DNA of 32,045 nucleotides from the NCBI GenBank assembly GCA_028686345.1, contig JAQUCE010000060.1, positions 1 through 32,045 of the forward strand. The letters run 5' to 3'. The DNA is from Kiritimatiellia bacterium (GTDB lineage: Bacteria; Verrucomicrobiota; Kiritimatiellia; RFP12; UBA1067). The position numbers and the translations under genes were made by a program. The notes beneath the pieces were generated by a model. That model did not search any database. It was not told the DNA's origin and saw only the letters and a list, made by a program, of their open reading frames with translations. Positions within the stretch are counted from its first letter, which is position 1. Each line of letters starts with the position of its first letter. Positions 22,783-31,988 of the stretch are shown here, in pieces.

Positions 22783-23935
22783 TTGGAGTCTCCGAATATA
22801 ATTTGCATTTTGTCGGAAAATGTTCCTTTGCGAGGTGGTTTTCCTGTTATGGCGTTTTTCGCTGATATCTTTCCGTCTTCAAACATTTGAGTCAGTATTT
22901 TTTTATAGTTTTTCCGTACAAATGGCTTGTTGACGCTGTGTTCCTCGTATAGGGACAGAAAGTCAATAGTCCTCCCGCAATAGGTGTTTAACAACATCCC
23001 TTCCAACTCGTCGAGTGGCAGGGATAGTGAATCAAACAGTGACCCTTGACGATATGAACTGTCACGAGGATTGTATTCAAACGATATCGCAACTCCATCC
23101 CGGTGGTCAGTGGTTTCTCGCCACATAATATCTTTCATGATGTCGTATCCTCTGAAATCTTTGCTAAGAAAAATTAAATGATGACTTGTTCGATCCCCTT
23201 TTGCGTTCTTGAAGCGGAACGGTAAAACAAATTTACTACCTTTTTCTTTCAGTGCATCGCATAGATTCTCAACAATCACAATCTCCCTTTCGTGCGGGGT
23301 TTTCCCTGATAAAAGGTCACGTAGGAACGACAATCTTTCCGGACCAAACATTGAAACAAGATGCGGTTCAACTGCAAGGTTTGCTACACCCATGTTGATG
23401 CGGTTGAAATTAAAGAAAAACACGCAATCACAACCCCAGTCTTTGATAATGGAAGATATAAGGTTCAAAGAAAGCCCTTTATATCCCCAAGGATCAACAA
23501 AAAAAAGGTAGGTACTAACTTTTTTTCTTGAAATAACTTTGCGATTTCATCTCCGATTTCCGTATTAGAAACTACTGGGGGATATTTCAATTCAGAGATT
23601 CTGGGTAAGGCGAAAATGGCTTCTTTCAAACTGTTGGCATTATTTATGTTCTTGTCGTTGAATAAGGTTATCATCCGAGACTTGAGCTCAGGATTTGCAA
23701 GAATGGTCTCTAAAACCAAAATTGGTGTAGATTTACTTTCATCGGTATAGCGACCCGGCCCAGCGAATAAATCGATATATGCCATTTTTTGATTCAATCG
23801 AAAACTCCGCTTTTGTACTCCGAGAATGACATTTGCCCAAGCGGAGAAATATTTTGCGATGATGCGAGACTTTATCATCGACTGTTCGCTTTGTTCGTCA
23901 AAAAAGCTATTTGTGGACGGCGTTAAATCTGTCAT
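22779..23935 (-). pseudogene. tcmP: Three-Cys-motif partner TcmP, split by a one-base frameshift
   Basis: Two frames together make one TcmP. Codons from 23935 give KSRIIAKYFSAWANVIL, the SAM-site-like YIDLFAGPGRY and VPTFF. The second frame continues LNLISSIIKDWGCDCVFFFN to RTSHHLIFLSKDFRGYDIMK and KKGTFS-like endings at 22779. The expected joining phrase FFVDPWGYKGLS appears if one T is added to the run of eight T (plus-strand A at 23499-23506). With one base restored the protein has 385 residues, normal for the family. The cause may be phase variation, a sequencing error or true decay. TcmP acts with the adjacent DUF5131 protein, but its biochemistry is unknown. Confidence 0.8.
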
Positions 23936-24069
23936 GATGTCAACTTCCCATAAAGTTTCTCATACTTTAACACAACAATTCACACTTGTATATCACACAA
24001 CCCAAAACCAGGGTAATTTTCATCAATTGCTGAATCAATTTATCGGTTCACGAAGTGTGGTTCATACCA

Positions 24070-24098
24070 TTGAACCGTATGTAAAACTATGATAAAAT
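24070..24098 (+). promoter_or_regulatory. Promoter of mod-res, likely leaderless
   Basis: TTGAAC (24070-24075) and TAAAAT (24093-24098) are each 5 of 6 to consensus and are separated by 17 bp. Seven bases separate the -10 box from ATG 24106. The region upstream also holds CGGTTCA/TGAACCG half-sites that could bind a regulator, the second overlapping the -35 box. Confidence 0.65.
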
Positions 24099-24105
24099 GT
24101 ACTAC

Positions 24106-26061
24106 ATGAAAATGAGCTTTAATGAAAATTTGATTGAGTTGCTGAAGACGGATTCCCGGTTTGTAGATGATGAGGGGGAGTTGGTCAGGGCGGCAGTGAT
24201 TGACCGGGCATGGAAGATTGACCATGACCTGGTGAGGCTGCTGCTTGGAAAGCCTGAAATAAAAGATAAGTTCTTTGATGAGATTGAATGTCACTGGATT
24301 TTTAATATCAATACGTTTATTGAGTATGTTTCCGCTAAGAATTTTCTCGCTAATTCTTATACCCGCTTCAGAAATAAAATCGGCTTGAATATTGACGGTA
24401 AGTTTTTGCGTGAACGGGGCGAGGTCTCGCTTGTCTGGCCGTATAAGGATTGTGTGCTAGAGGGCGGACAAACGCAAGAGGAAGAAAAACGCAAAGAGAT
24501 CTTCTTCAATGAAATTCTGGCCCAGGATGAGATTGACCGTCTGTTTGATCCGAAGGTGCTGGCCAATTGGAAGCGTTATACGGTTGACGGTGAGCAAAAG
24601 GTCACAGAGTTTAAGCGGGATGAAAGCGGGACGATCAGGGAAAACCTGATTGTTAAAGGAAATAACCTGCTGGCGCTGCACACACTGAAAAAACAGTTTC
24701 GCGGTAAGGTGAAACTGATTTATATTGATCCGCCGTATAATACAGGAACTGATTCTTTTGGTTACAACGATAATTTCAACCATTCGACATGGCTGACTTT
24801 TATGAAGAATCGGCTGGAGGTGTCGCGGGAATTATTGAGAAATGATGGTTCTATCTGGATCAATATCGATGATGACGAAGCACATTACTTGAAGGTATTG
24901 TGTGATGATATTTTTGGGCGGGAGAACTTTGTACGAAACGTACTGTGGCAAAAGCGAACTTCACCTGACATGCGTGCAGTAATTGGAGATGGTCACGATC
25001 ATATTTTGGTGTTTGCGAAAAACAAAGAAATATTTAAAACCGTAGCAAACAAATTGCCGAAAACTGAAAAGCAAAGAGAAGCCTTTAAGAATCCTGACAA
25101 TGATCCTAATGGCCCGTGGGTATCCTCAGATTTTACCGCACAAGGTTATCGTCCAAACCAAATGTATCAAATTGCAACTCCTGGCGGCAAAAAATATTAT
25201 CCACCCGAAGGACGATGTTGGAAAAACATTGAAAGCGTTTATTTGGAATTAGCAAAAAATGGCAGAATGTGGTTCGGGCAAGATGGTTGTGGTGTGCCCC
25301 GTCGTAAAACCTACTTGAATGAAGTTGAAAGTAATACTGTTTGGTCGTGGTGGCCTAATAATGAGGTAGGGCATAATCAAGAAGCAAAAAAAGAATCAAT
25401 AGCGTTGTTTGGAGTAGCTGATTCTTTTCTCACCCCAAAACCTGAGCGACTTTTGCAACGCATAATTCAAATTGCCACAAACGAAGATGAGGGTGATATT
25501 GTGCTCGATTTTTTCGCCGGTTCCGCTACAACTGCGGCTGTCGCTCACAAAATGAACCGCCAATGGATCACTGTTGAGCAAATGGATTATGTAGAAACCA
25601 TTACAGCTGAGCGCTTGAAAAAAGTGATCGGCACAAATGTCAAAAAAGACGAAAAGATGTTTGATGAGTTAGAGTTTGATGCTGGCGGCATCTCCAAAGC
25701 CGTCAATTGGCAGGGCGGCGGTGACTTTGTTTATTGTGAGCTGATGAAATACAATGAAGCCTTTATGGATAAGATTCAAGGCGCTAAGAGTACACAGGAG
25801 CTTGTCAATCTCTGGAAAGATGTGGCCGAAAACTCGTTCCTCAACTGGTATGTCAACTCGGAAAAACCGGAGGAGGCGGTCAATGATTTTATGGCCATTG
25901 GGGAAACTGAGAACGGATTGAACAAGCAGAAGAAACTGCTGGCGGAGTTGCTGAATAAGAACCAGCTCTATGTCAATCTTTCGGAGATCAATGATGCGGA
26001 TTTTAATGTCAGTGACGAGGACAAAAAACTGAACCAGGCATTTTACGGGGAGAATGCGTAA
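24106..26061 (+). CDS. mod: Type III restriction-modification methyltransferase (Mod)
   Basis: The product has 651 residues. It is a beta-class N6-adenine DNA methyltransferase: the catalytic motif DPPYNTG comes first (about 208-214) and the SAM-binding motif DFFAGSATTA later (near 467-476), with the target-recognition region between. The N-terminal 150 residues (ENLIELLKTDSRFVDDEGEL) are typical of this Mod subclass. Mod gives sequence specificity and works alone as a methylase or with Res in cleavage. The start at 24106 is chosen from three close ATGs because the promoter places +1 there and there is no Shine-Dalgarno sequence. ATG 24112 is the alternative. The stop TAA overlaps the res ATG (TAATG). 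Confidence 0.9.
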   Translation: MKMSFNENLIELLKTDSRFVDDEGELVRAAVIDRAWKIDHDLVRLLLGKPEIKDKFFDEIECHWIFNINTFIEYVSAKNFLANSYTRFRNKIGLNIDGKFLRERGEVSLVWPYKDCVLEGGQTQEEEKRKEIFFNEILAQDEIDRLFDPKVLANWKRYTVDGEQKVTEFKRDESGTIRENLIVKGNNLLALHTLKKQFRGKVKLIYIDPPYNTGTDSFGYNDNFNHSTWLTFMKNRLEVSRELLRNDGSIWINIDDDEAHYLKVLCDDIFGRENFVRNVLWQKRTSPDMRAVIGDGHDHILVFAKNKEIFKTVANKLPKTEKQREAFKNPDNDPNGPWVSSDFTAQGYRPNQMYQIATPGGKKYYPPEGRCWKNIESVYLELAKNGRMWFGQDGCGVPRRKTYLNEVESNTVWSWWPNNEVGHNQEAKKESIALFGVADSFLTPKPERLLQRIIQIATNEDEGDIVLDFFAGSATTAAVAHKMNRQWITVEQMDYVETITAERLKKVIGTNVKKDEKMFDELEFDAGGISKAVNWQGGGDFVYCELMKYNEAFMDKIQGAKSTQELVNLWKDVAENSFLNWYVNSEKPEEAVNDFMAIGETENGLNKQKKLLAELLNKNQLYVNLSEINDADFNVSDEDKKLNQAFYGENA

Positions 26062-28637
26062 TGGCGGAAAAGTTTTTATATGAAACGCTTGATTCCGCTT
26101 CTGAATTAGGGTTTTTGAAAAAGGAGATTCCCGTTTATCTCAAAGAAAACCTGAATCCGCGTTTTGAGCTTCGTCCTTATCAGAAGGAGGCCTTTGAGGG
26201 GTTTTTTTATTGTCTGGACCATGATTTTCCTGACAAAGAGTGGCCGCTGCAATTTTTGTTCAATATGGCGACAGGCAGCGGCAAAACGCTGATTATGGCG
26301 GGCTTGATCCTTTATCTGTATGAGAGGGGCTATCGTAATTTCCTGTTTTTTGTCAACTCAACCAATATTATTGAGAAAACACGGGACAATTTTCTTAACC
26401 CCCTCTCATCCAAATTTCTTTTTTCTGAAAACATCCGGTTCGGCACAAAGCGGGTCTCTGTGACCTCAGTTGCCAACTTTGAAGGCATTAACGAAAATGA
26501 TATTAATATCTGCTTTACCACCATCCAGAAACTGCATTCGGATTTAACCACAGAAAAAGAAAACGCCATAACCTATGACGATTTCAAAGATAAAAGGATT
26601 GTGCTGCTTTCAGATGAAGCGCACCACATGAATACCCGTACCAAAGCTCAGGTAGAGATGCTTGAAAGCTGGGAGAACACTGTTGAGCGGATCTTCCAGC
26701 AAAATGAGGATAATCTGCTGCTGGAGTTTACCGCCACACTGGATTACACGAATGCGTACATTGCTGATAAGTACAAAAACAAAGTCCTGTATCGCTACGA
26801 CCTGCGTCAGTTCAGAGATGATAAATATTCCAAAGATGTTTATATTGTGCAGGCTGATTTTGACGAGAAAGACCGCATTGTTCAGGCGCTGATTCTCAGC
26901 CAGTATAAGCAGGAGGTGGCAGCGAAACATCGCATTAACTTGAAGCCAGTAATCTTATTCAAAGCTCAAAGAACGATTGCTCAATCACAGGAGAATAAAG
27001 CCAACTTTCATCGCTTGATTGACGCTCTTTCGGAAGATGTTATCAAACAGATACGGGATAAATCCGACCTTGCGCTTGTTGAAAGGGCATTTTGCTTCTT
27101 TGATGAAAATCATATTACCGCAGGGCAGCTTGCGGAGCGGCTGCGACGTGAATTTGACGAAAGCCGCTGTATTTCCGTTAACGAGGAAAAAGAGAAAGAA
27201 AATCAGCAAATTTTGCTGAATACGCTGGAGGAGAAAGATAACCGTATCCGGGCCATATTCGCGGTGCAGAAACTTAATGAAGGCTGGGATGTTTTAAATT
27301 TGTTCGACATTGTCCGGTGTTATACGGTTAGAGATTCAAAGGCAGGCAAGCCAGGGAAAACCACGATGGCGGAAGCTCAGCTAATCGGACGGGGAGCGCG
27401 TTATTTCCCGTTTACAACTTCTGAGCACAAAGATCGCTTTCAGAGGAAATATGACAATAACCTTGAACATGAAATGCGGGTGCTTGAGGAGTTGCATTAC
27501 CACAGTATCAATGATTCCCGTTATATCTCGGAGCTGCGCACTGCTTTGATTAAAGAGGGTATGCTGGATGAGCGGGAGATCACAAGAGAGCTTAAATTAA
27601 AAGAGGCTTTCAAGGAAACGAATTTCTTTAAAAGCGGGCTGATCTATCTTAATGAGCGTGTTCGGAACAGGAATGAGTCTGTCAGATCGTTTTCAGATAT
27701 CGGCGTAACAAAGAAAAACTATGAATACACGTTGGCAAGCGGTCGCGGGGTGGCGGATGCCCTGTTGACCGGGGACGGTGATTACAAAGCAATCGTGGAA
27801 TCAGGAAGAAGAGACATCAAAGTAAAAGAGATGCCACGGCACATTGTTTATAATGCCATTGCACGGCAGCCGTTTTTCACCTTTCAATCCATTCATAGGT
27901 ATTTCCCCCATATTTCATCCATGCGGGAGTTTATAGAATCAGATAATTATCTGGGTGGCTTAGAAATTACCTTTCAAAGCAGGGTATCAGAGATCTATCT
28001 TTTGTCTAACAAGACTCAACTTGAAGGTCTGAGCGGATTACTTGAACAGATTGAAGCTGAATTGCGGAAAAACACCACAGAGTATATCGGCACGGAGAGG
28101 TTCAAATTAAAACCAGTCTGTTCTGTTTTTACAGATAAAGTTCTAAAGCTGGTTGAGGGCAGTGAACGGGCCCAAGGTGATGAGCAGTTTGTCGAGGATA
28201 AGGAGTGGTATGTTTTTAATGCGAATTACGGTACCAGTGAAGAGAAGGCGTTTGTAAGAATGCTTGAGAGACAGGTGGATACGCTTAAAAAGCAATATGA
28301 CGGAATCTATCTTATCCGAAATGAAGGCCATTTCAAGATATACAGTTTTTCTGACGGGCAGGGATTTGAACCTGATTTTGTGCTGTTTTTGCGCGAAAAA
28401 AATGGCGAGATGCTGACCTATCAGATATTTGTTGAACCAAAGGGAAAGCACCTGAAAGAGCATGATAAATGGAAGCAGGACTTTCTACGGGAGATCACCG
28501 AGAAATTTAAAGGCAGGACACTCGAATTTAAGACAGAGAGCAAAACTCAAAAACACAGGCTTGTGGGCGTACCTTTTTACAACAACGAAGATGAGAACAA
28601 ATTCAAACAAAGTCTGTTTGCTGTTGTTGGAAATTAA
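26061..28637 (+). CDS. res: Type III restriction enzyme, helicase-nuclease subunit (Res)
   Basis: The product has 858 residues. The SF2 helicase motifs are ATGSGKT (Walker A, 70-76), SDEAHH (near 185-190), the TATLDYTNA-type motif III region and QLIGRGARYFPF (motif VI, near 440). The C-terminal PD-(D/E)xK nuclease shows FEPDFVLFL and VEPKGKHL (about 770-796). Res translocates or switches on ATP and cuts when two unmethylated sites are in the right orientation. The one-base overlap with mod (TAATG) implies coupled translation. All core motifs are present and the frame is unbroken, so the system looks functional. Confidence 0.92.
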   Translation: MAEKFLYETLDSASELGFLKKEIPVYLKENLNPRFELRPYQKEAFEGFFYCLDHDFPDKEWPLQFLFNMATGSGKTLIMAGLILYLYERGYRNFLFFVNSTNIIEKTRDNFLNPLSSKFLFSENIRFGTKRVSVTSVANFEGINENDINICFTTIQKLHSDLTTEKENAITYDDFKDKRIVLLSDEAHHMNTRTKAQVEMLESWENTVERIFQQNEDNLLLEFTATLDYTNAYIADKYKNKVLYRYDLRQFRDDKYSKDVYIVQADFDEKDRIVQALILSQYKQEVAAKHRINLKPVILFKAQRTIAQSQENKANFHRLIDALSEDVIKQIRDKSDLALVERAFCFFDENHITAGQLAERLRREFDESRCISVNEEKEKENQQILLNTLEEKDNRIRAIFAVQKLNEGWDVLNLFDIVRCYTVRDSKAGKPGKTTMAEAQLIGRGARYFPFTTSEHKDRFQRKYDNNLEHEMRVLEELHYHSINDSRYISELRTALIKEGMLDEREITRELKLKEAFKETNFFKSGLIYLNERVRNRNESVRSFSDIGVTKKNYEYTLASGRGVADALLTGDGDYKAIVESGRRDIKVKEMPRHIVYNAIARQPFFTFQSIHRYFPHISSMREFIESDNYLGGLEITFQSRVSEIYLLSNKTQLEGLSGLLEQIEAELRKNTTEYIGTERFKLKPVCSVFTDKVLKLVEGSERAQGDEQFVEDKEWYVFNANYGTSEEKAFVRMLERQVDTLKKQYDGIYLIRNEGHFKIYSFSDGQGFEPDFVLFLREKNGEMLTYQIFVEPKGKHLKEHDKWKQDFLREITEKFKGRTLEFKTESKTQKHRLVGVPFYNNEDENKFKQSLFAVVGN

Positions 28638-28694
28638 ACATCGGTTAATAAAACCAAGAGTCTGAAGTTGACTTTTCGGAAGAGTCATTGAAAA

Positions 28695-31403
28695 ATGCAA
28701 AACTTAAAATATTTGATTTTTGTTGTATATTGCGGTTTAACATCACAACTCTTCGCAGCTGCAACGGATGGCAGACCGCCTCCGCTTGCCGAGGTGATTA
28801 AGGAGGCAGGTGATATAAAAAATCCCGCTGCCAGGCAGCGCGTTGTAGAGAGTGTTCGTAAAAAAGAGAAGGAACATCGCACCGCAGCGATGGTGCGAGC
28901 ACAGCAGGCGGGTTTGTCACTGCGTGTTGAGCGTCCCGACGGTCATGTGTATGAGCTGGCTGAGTTTTATGATGACACCCCTCTTTACCGGACCACACTG
29001 AATGCCAATGCCGCAATATCATCCGGCGCCAACCTGCTGACGGTGGTGCCATACTCTGTAGATGGCAGCTCCTCGATCATCGGAATCTGGGATGCCGGTT
29101 CTGTGCGGATCACACATCAGGAGTTTGGTGGACGTGTAACCTCCATAGATGGGGCAGCGGCAGTTGATCACTCCACCCATGTCGGCGGCACAATCGGCGC
29201 TGCCGGAGTTGTCAGTTCAGCCAAAGGGATGGCGCCGGCCGTTTATATAAACAGCTATGACTGGAACAGTGATCTTAGTGAAATGATTGAAGCTGGTGCC
29301 TCCTATCCCGGCGAATCGGGAAAATTGTATATCTCCACCCATAGCTACGGCTACTTTGCGGGGTGGGCTTATATCAATACGGAGATTAAATGGGAGTGGT
29401 GGGGCAACGGTACGGATGCTGGCGCAGTGGAGAATGATTTCGGGATGTATTCAACCCATTCGCGGGATATCGACACGCTCAGCTATAACCTGCCCTACTA
29501 TCAAATCTTCTGGGCCGCCGGCAATGACCGAAGTGAAAACCCTGGGGCGGGAGACTCTGTTGCCCTCTCTCCCGGCGGGACAGCTGTCAGCTACAATCCG
29601 GCCCTGCACCCTCCTGGAGATGGAATCTATCGCAGCGGATATGACACCAGCAGCTTTCATGCGCTGGCCAAAAATGTTATCACCGTTGGCTCAGTCACTG
29701 ATGCCGTATCCGGTGGGTTGCGGTCGGCCGCTACGGCGACGATCAACAGCTTTTCATCATACGGTCCCACTGATGACGGACGGATCAAGCCGGATATTGT
29801 GGCAAACGGACATGCTCTCTACTCTTCGCGGGCTTCCGGCGATACAGCGTATTACACTTCCTCAGGCACCAGTATGGCAACGCCAAACGCAGCGGGAACA
29901 GCTCAGCTGCTGGTTGAGTGGTATGACTCGCTGTTCCCCGGCCATGTTATGCGGGCCAGCACTCTTAAAGCCCTTTTAATTCATACTGCTGATGACAAAG
30001 GCAACGCTGGACCTGACTATACATACGGATGGGGGCTGATCAACGGGCAAAAAGCAGCCGACCTTTTACAGGACTATCGCAGTTATCCAAACACGCAACG
30101 GGTTGTGGAAGACCGGCTATCCACCAGTCGGAGAAGTGTCAGCGTTAATTTCAAGTGGGATGGCGTTACACCCATTCGCGCCACCCTTTGCTGGAGCGAC
30201 CCCGCGGGTGCCAGTACCACAACAGGAGATTCGCGCACAGTGCGTTTGGTCAACAATCTGGACCTGCGCGTTATTGCCACTGACAGCTCAGAGTTTGAAC
30301 CGTGGGTGATGCCGTTTGTAGGCGACTGGAGCGTCGCCTCCTGCGCCTATCCGGCGGTCACTGGCTCTAACAACACGGATAACGTTGAACAGGTACTGAT
30401 TGATTCCCCCGCCATATCGGGGATTTATCAAGCGCGTGTCACATTTGCTGGCACACTCAGCAACGGCAGTCAGCCATTCTCTTTAATCCTAAGCGGTGTG
30501 GATAAAACCAACATTGCCCCTCGACCAGTATTAACCAGTTCAACTCCGTTAACCGGCTCCGGTTCGCTCTTGTTTACGCTCACCACTGATCACATAATGT
30601 CAGGGGCAACCCTGCGCTTAACACGTATCGGAGTGGCGGATAGACCACTGACAAACATAGAGTTGACAGGTGATACCATCAAAGCGCGTGCCGACACCTC
30701 AGATATGGCATCGGGTTGGTGGAATTTGAGAGTGACAAATCCGGACGGTCAGCGAGCGACTCTCTACAACGCTTTTGTTGTACCCGATACCATCTGGAGT
30801 GAGGATTTTGAAACAGAGGATATTGCCTCCAGAGGCTGGACCACCCTAGCAGACCAAGGAGTCAGCCAATGGGCAATCTCAACTGCAAAGAGTGTTTCGC
30901 CGACACGCTCAATGTTTTCCCCTGCGGTTGCAACACGCTCCGACACAGCTCTTATTTCACCCACGTTGATGATTAATGCGGCGGCCGCGGATCTGCAAAT
31001 CTCTTTTTGGCACGACTTTTCCTTTGAAAACGGGCGTGATGGCGGTGTGCTTGAGTTCTCACTTGATGAAGGTGCGTGGTTTGATGTAATGTCATCGGAG
31101 TCCGGTGCCGCCTTTAGCGCCAATGGTTACAACGGAACTATCAACACACCGGGGAAGCCCGCAAACGCTAACCCACTCAACTCCAGACAAGCCTGGACAA
31201 ACACCAGCGGTGGATTCCAGCAGGTTGTTGTTGCTTTAACCGACACAGCTAAATATGCCGGACACTCACTGAAAATGCGATGGAGGCTTGGTACCGATAG
31301 TAGCACTGCTGGCACCGGCTGGTATGTCGATGATGTGATGCTTTCCGGAATCGGGGCTCCTCTACCGCCTCCTCTAACCGGCACAGTGATTGCCATCTGG
31401 TAA
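28695..31403 (+). CDS. Secreted subtilisin-like (S8) protease with C-terminal beta domains
   Basis: The product has 902 residues. A signal peptide (about 1-22, ending LFAAA) is followed by a propeptide-like helical region (30-90). The S8 catalytic domain has Asp133 (GIWDAGS), His162 (HSTHVGGT), the oxyanion Asn277 (AAGNDRS) and Ser393 (GTSMATPNAAG). A P-domain-like beta segment follows (about 465-605), then a linker and a MAM/jelly-roll-like domain from about 695 (IWSEDFETEDI to GWYVDDVMLSG). It probably degrades extracellular protein. The C-terminus (PLPPPLTGTVIAIW) carries no recognised sorting signal. GGAAGAG is a weak ribosome binding site. It lies 57 bp after res but is probably functionally separate. 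Confidence 0.88.
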   Translation: MQNLKYLIFVVYCGLTSQLFAAATDGRPPPLAEVIKEAGDIKNPAARQRVVESVRKKEKEHRTAAMVRAQQAGLSLRVERPDGHVYELAEFYDDTPLYRTTLNANAAISSGANLLTVVPYSVDGSSSIIGIWDAGSVRITHQEFGGRVTSIDGAAAVDHSTHVGGTIGAAGVVSSAKGMAPAVYINSYDWNSDLSEMIEAGASYPGESGKLYISTHSYGYFAGWAYINTEIKWEWWGNGTDAGAVENDFGMYSTHSRDIDTLSYNLPYYQIFWAAGNDRSENPGAGDSVALSPGGTAVSYNPALHPPGDGIYRSGYDTSSFHALAKNVITVGSVTDAVSGGLRSAATATINSFSSYGPTDDGRIKPDIVANGHALYSSRASGDTAYYTSSGTSMATPNAAGTAQLLVEWYDSLFPGHVMRASTLKALLIHTADDKGNAGPDYTYGWGLINGQKAADLLQDYRSYPNTQRVVEDRLSTSRRSVSVNFKWDGVTPIRATLCWSDPAGASTTTGDSRTVRLVNNLDLRVIATDSSEFEPWVMPFVGDWSVASCAYPAVTGSNNTDNVEQVLIDSPAISGIYQARVTFAGTLSNGSQPFSLILSGVDKTNIAPRPVLTSSTPLTGSGSLLFTLTTDHIMSGATLRLTRIGVADRPLTNIELTGDTIKARADTSDMASGWWNLRVTNPDGQRATLYNAFVVPDTIWSEDFETEDIASRGWTTLADQGVSQWAISTAKSVSPTRSMFSPAVATRSDTALISPTLMINAAAADLQISFWHDFSFENGRDGGVLEFSLDEGAWFDVMSSESGAAFSANGYNGTINTPGKPANANPLNSRQAWTNTSGGFQQVVVALTDTAKYAGHSLKMRWRLGTDSSTAGTGWYVDDVMLSGIGAPLPPPLTGTVIAIW

Positions 31404-31429
31404 ATTCAAATACAAAAAAAGAGCATACA

Positions 31430-31691
31430 ATGAAGCAAACCAAAAAAATCAACCGCAAGTTCGTGCTAAATTCCCGCTGTTAACGTAAAAGCGCGTATTC
31501 CAGTCTGCGGATTGTTTGCGCATTACAAAGAGTTCGCCGCAACTATGGGTGCCTGGGTCAAAGAGGGAAAAATCAAGTTTCTCGAGGACATCGTGGACGA
31601 ACTCGAAGCCGCACCCGACGCATTCATCGGATTGCTCACCGGAAAAAACCTGGGCAAACTAATTATTCGTGTGGGCGTTGATAACGGATAA
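31430..31691 (+). pseudogene. NADP-dependent oxidoreductase (MDR family), collapsed
   Basis: The first frame begins MKQTKKINRKFVLNSR, the usual N-terminus of CurA-like medium-chain NADP-dependent oxidoreductases, and stops after 17 codons. A second frame (31470-31691) gives their C-terminus: NVKARIPVCGLFAHYK, then EGKIKFLEDIVDELE and FIGLLTGKNLGKLIIRVG. More than 200 residues between, including the Rossmann fold, are missing. A second gap removes the stretch between AHYK and WVKEG. Only a fossil of the gene remains. Confidence 0.75.
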
Positions 31692-31712
31692 ACCAGCTAC
31701 TAAGGGTCTAGG

Positions 31713-31731
31713 TCCGCGCACTGGGCGCGGA
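31713..31731. repeat. Short GC-rich hairpin
   Basis: TCCGCGC (31713-31719) and GCGCGGA (31725-31731) form a perfect 7-bp stem with a 5-base loop, shortly after the oxidoreductase fossil. Confidence 0.45.
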
Positions 31732-31739
31732 GTGAAGAA

Positions 31740-31779
31740 GTTCTAAAGTTCTAAAGTTCGAGAGTTCTAAAGTTCTAAA
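31740..31779. repeat. Tandem repeat, five 8-bp units
   Basis: Four units are GTTCTAAA and the third is GTTCGAGA. With the 9-bp and 10-bp arrays near 4.5-4.8 kb this is the third short-word array in non-coding sequence of the window. Confidence 0.65.
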
Positions 31780-31792
31780 GTGAAAAGGGCGC

Positions 31793-31844
31793 GGAGCAAC
31801 GTAGCTCCGATTTCCAATCGGACATGTCCGGTTGGAAACCGGAC
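31793..31844. repeat. Cluster of three small hairpins forming a larger palindrome
   Basis: GGAGC/GCTCC (31793-31797, 31804-31808), TCCGATT/AATCGGA (31806-31812, 31816-31822) and GTCCGGTT/AACCGGAC (31826-31833, 31837-31844) follow each other. The second and third also pair with each other around CATG (31823-31826) with two mismatches in 17. The region 31692-32045 holds no supported gene. Confidence 0.6.
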
Positions 31845-31988
31845 CTACTGAGGTCGGCTGCGCCTTTGGTTGACGATGGCGGCAACAGGCATGTGAAAAG
31901 CACGTCCTGGGGGTGTAGGGCTGCTTCCAGCATGTCCGCCGTAACCTTGGCGCAGGAGGATGAAGCAATTAGCAGGTGCCGGGTGGTT

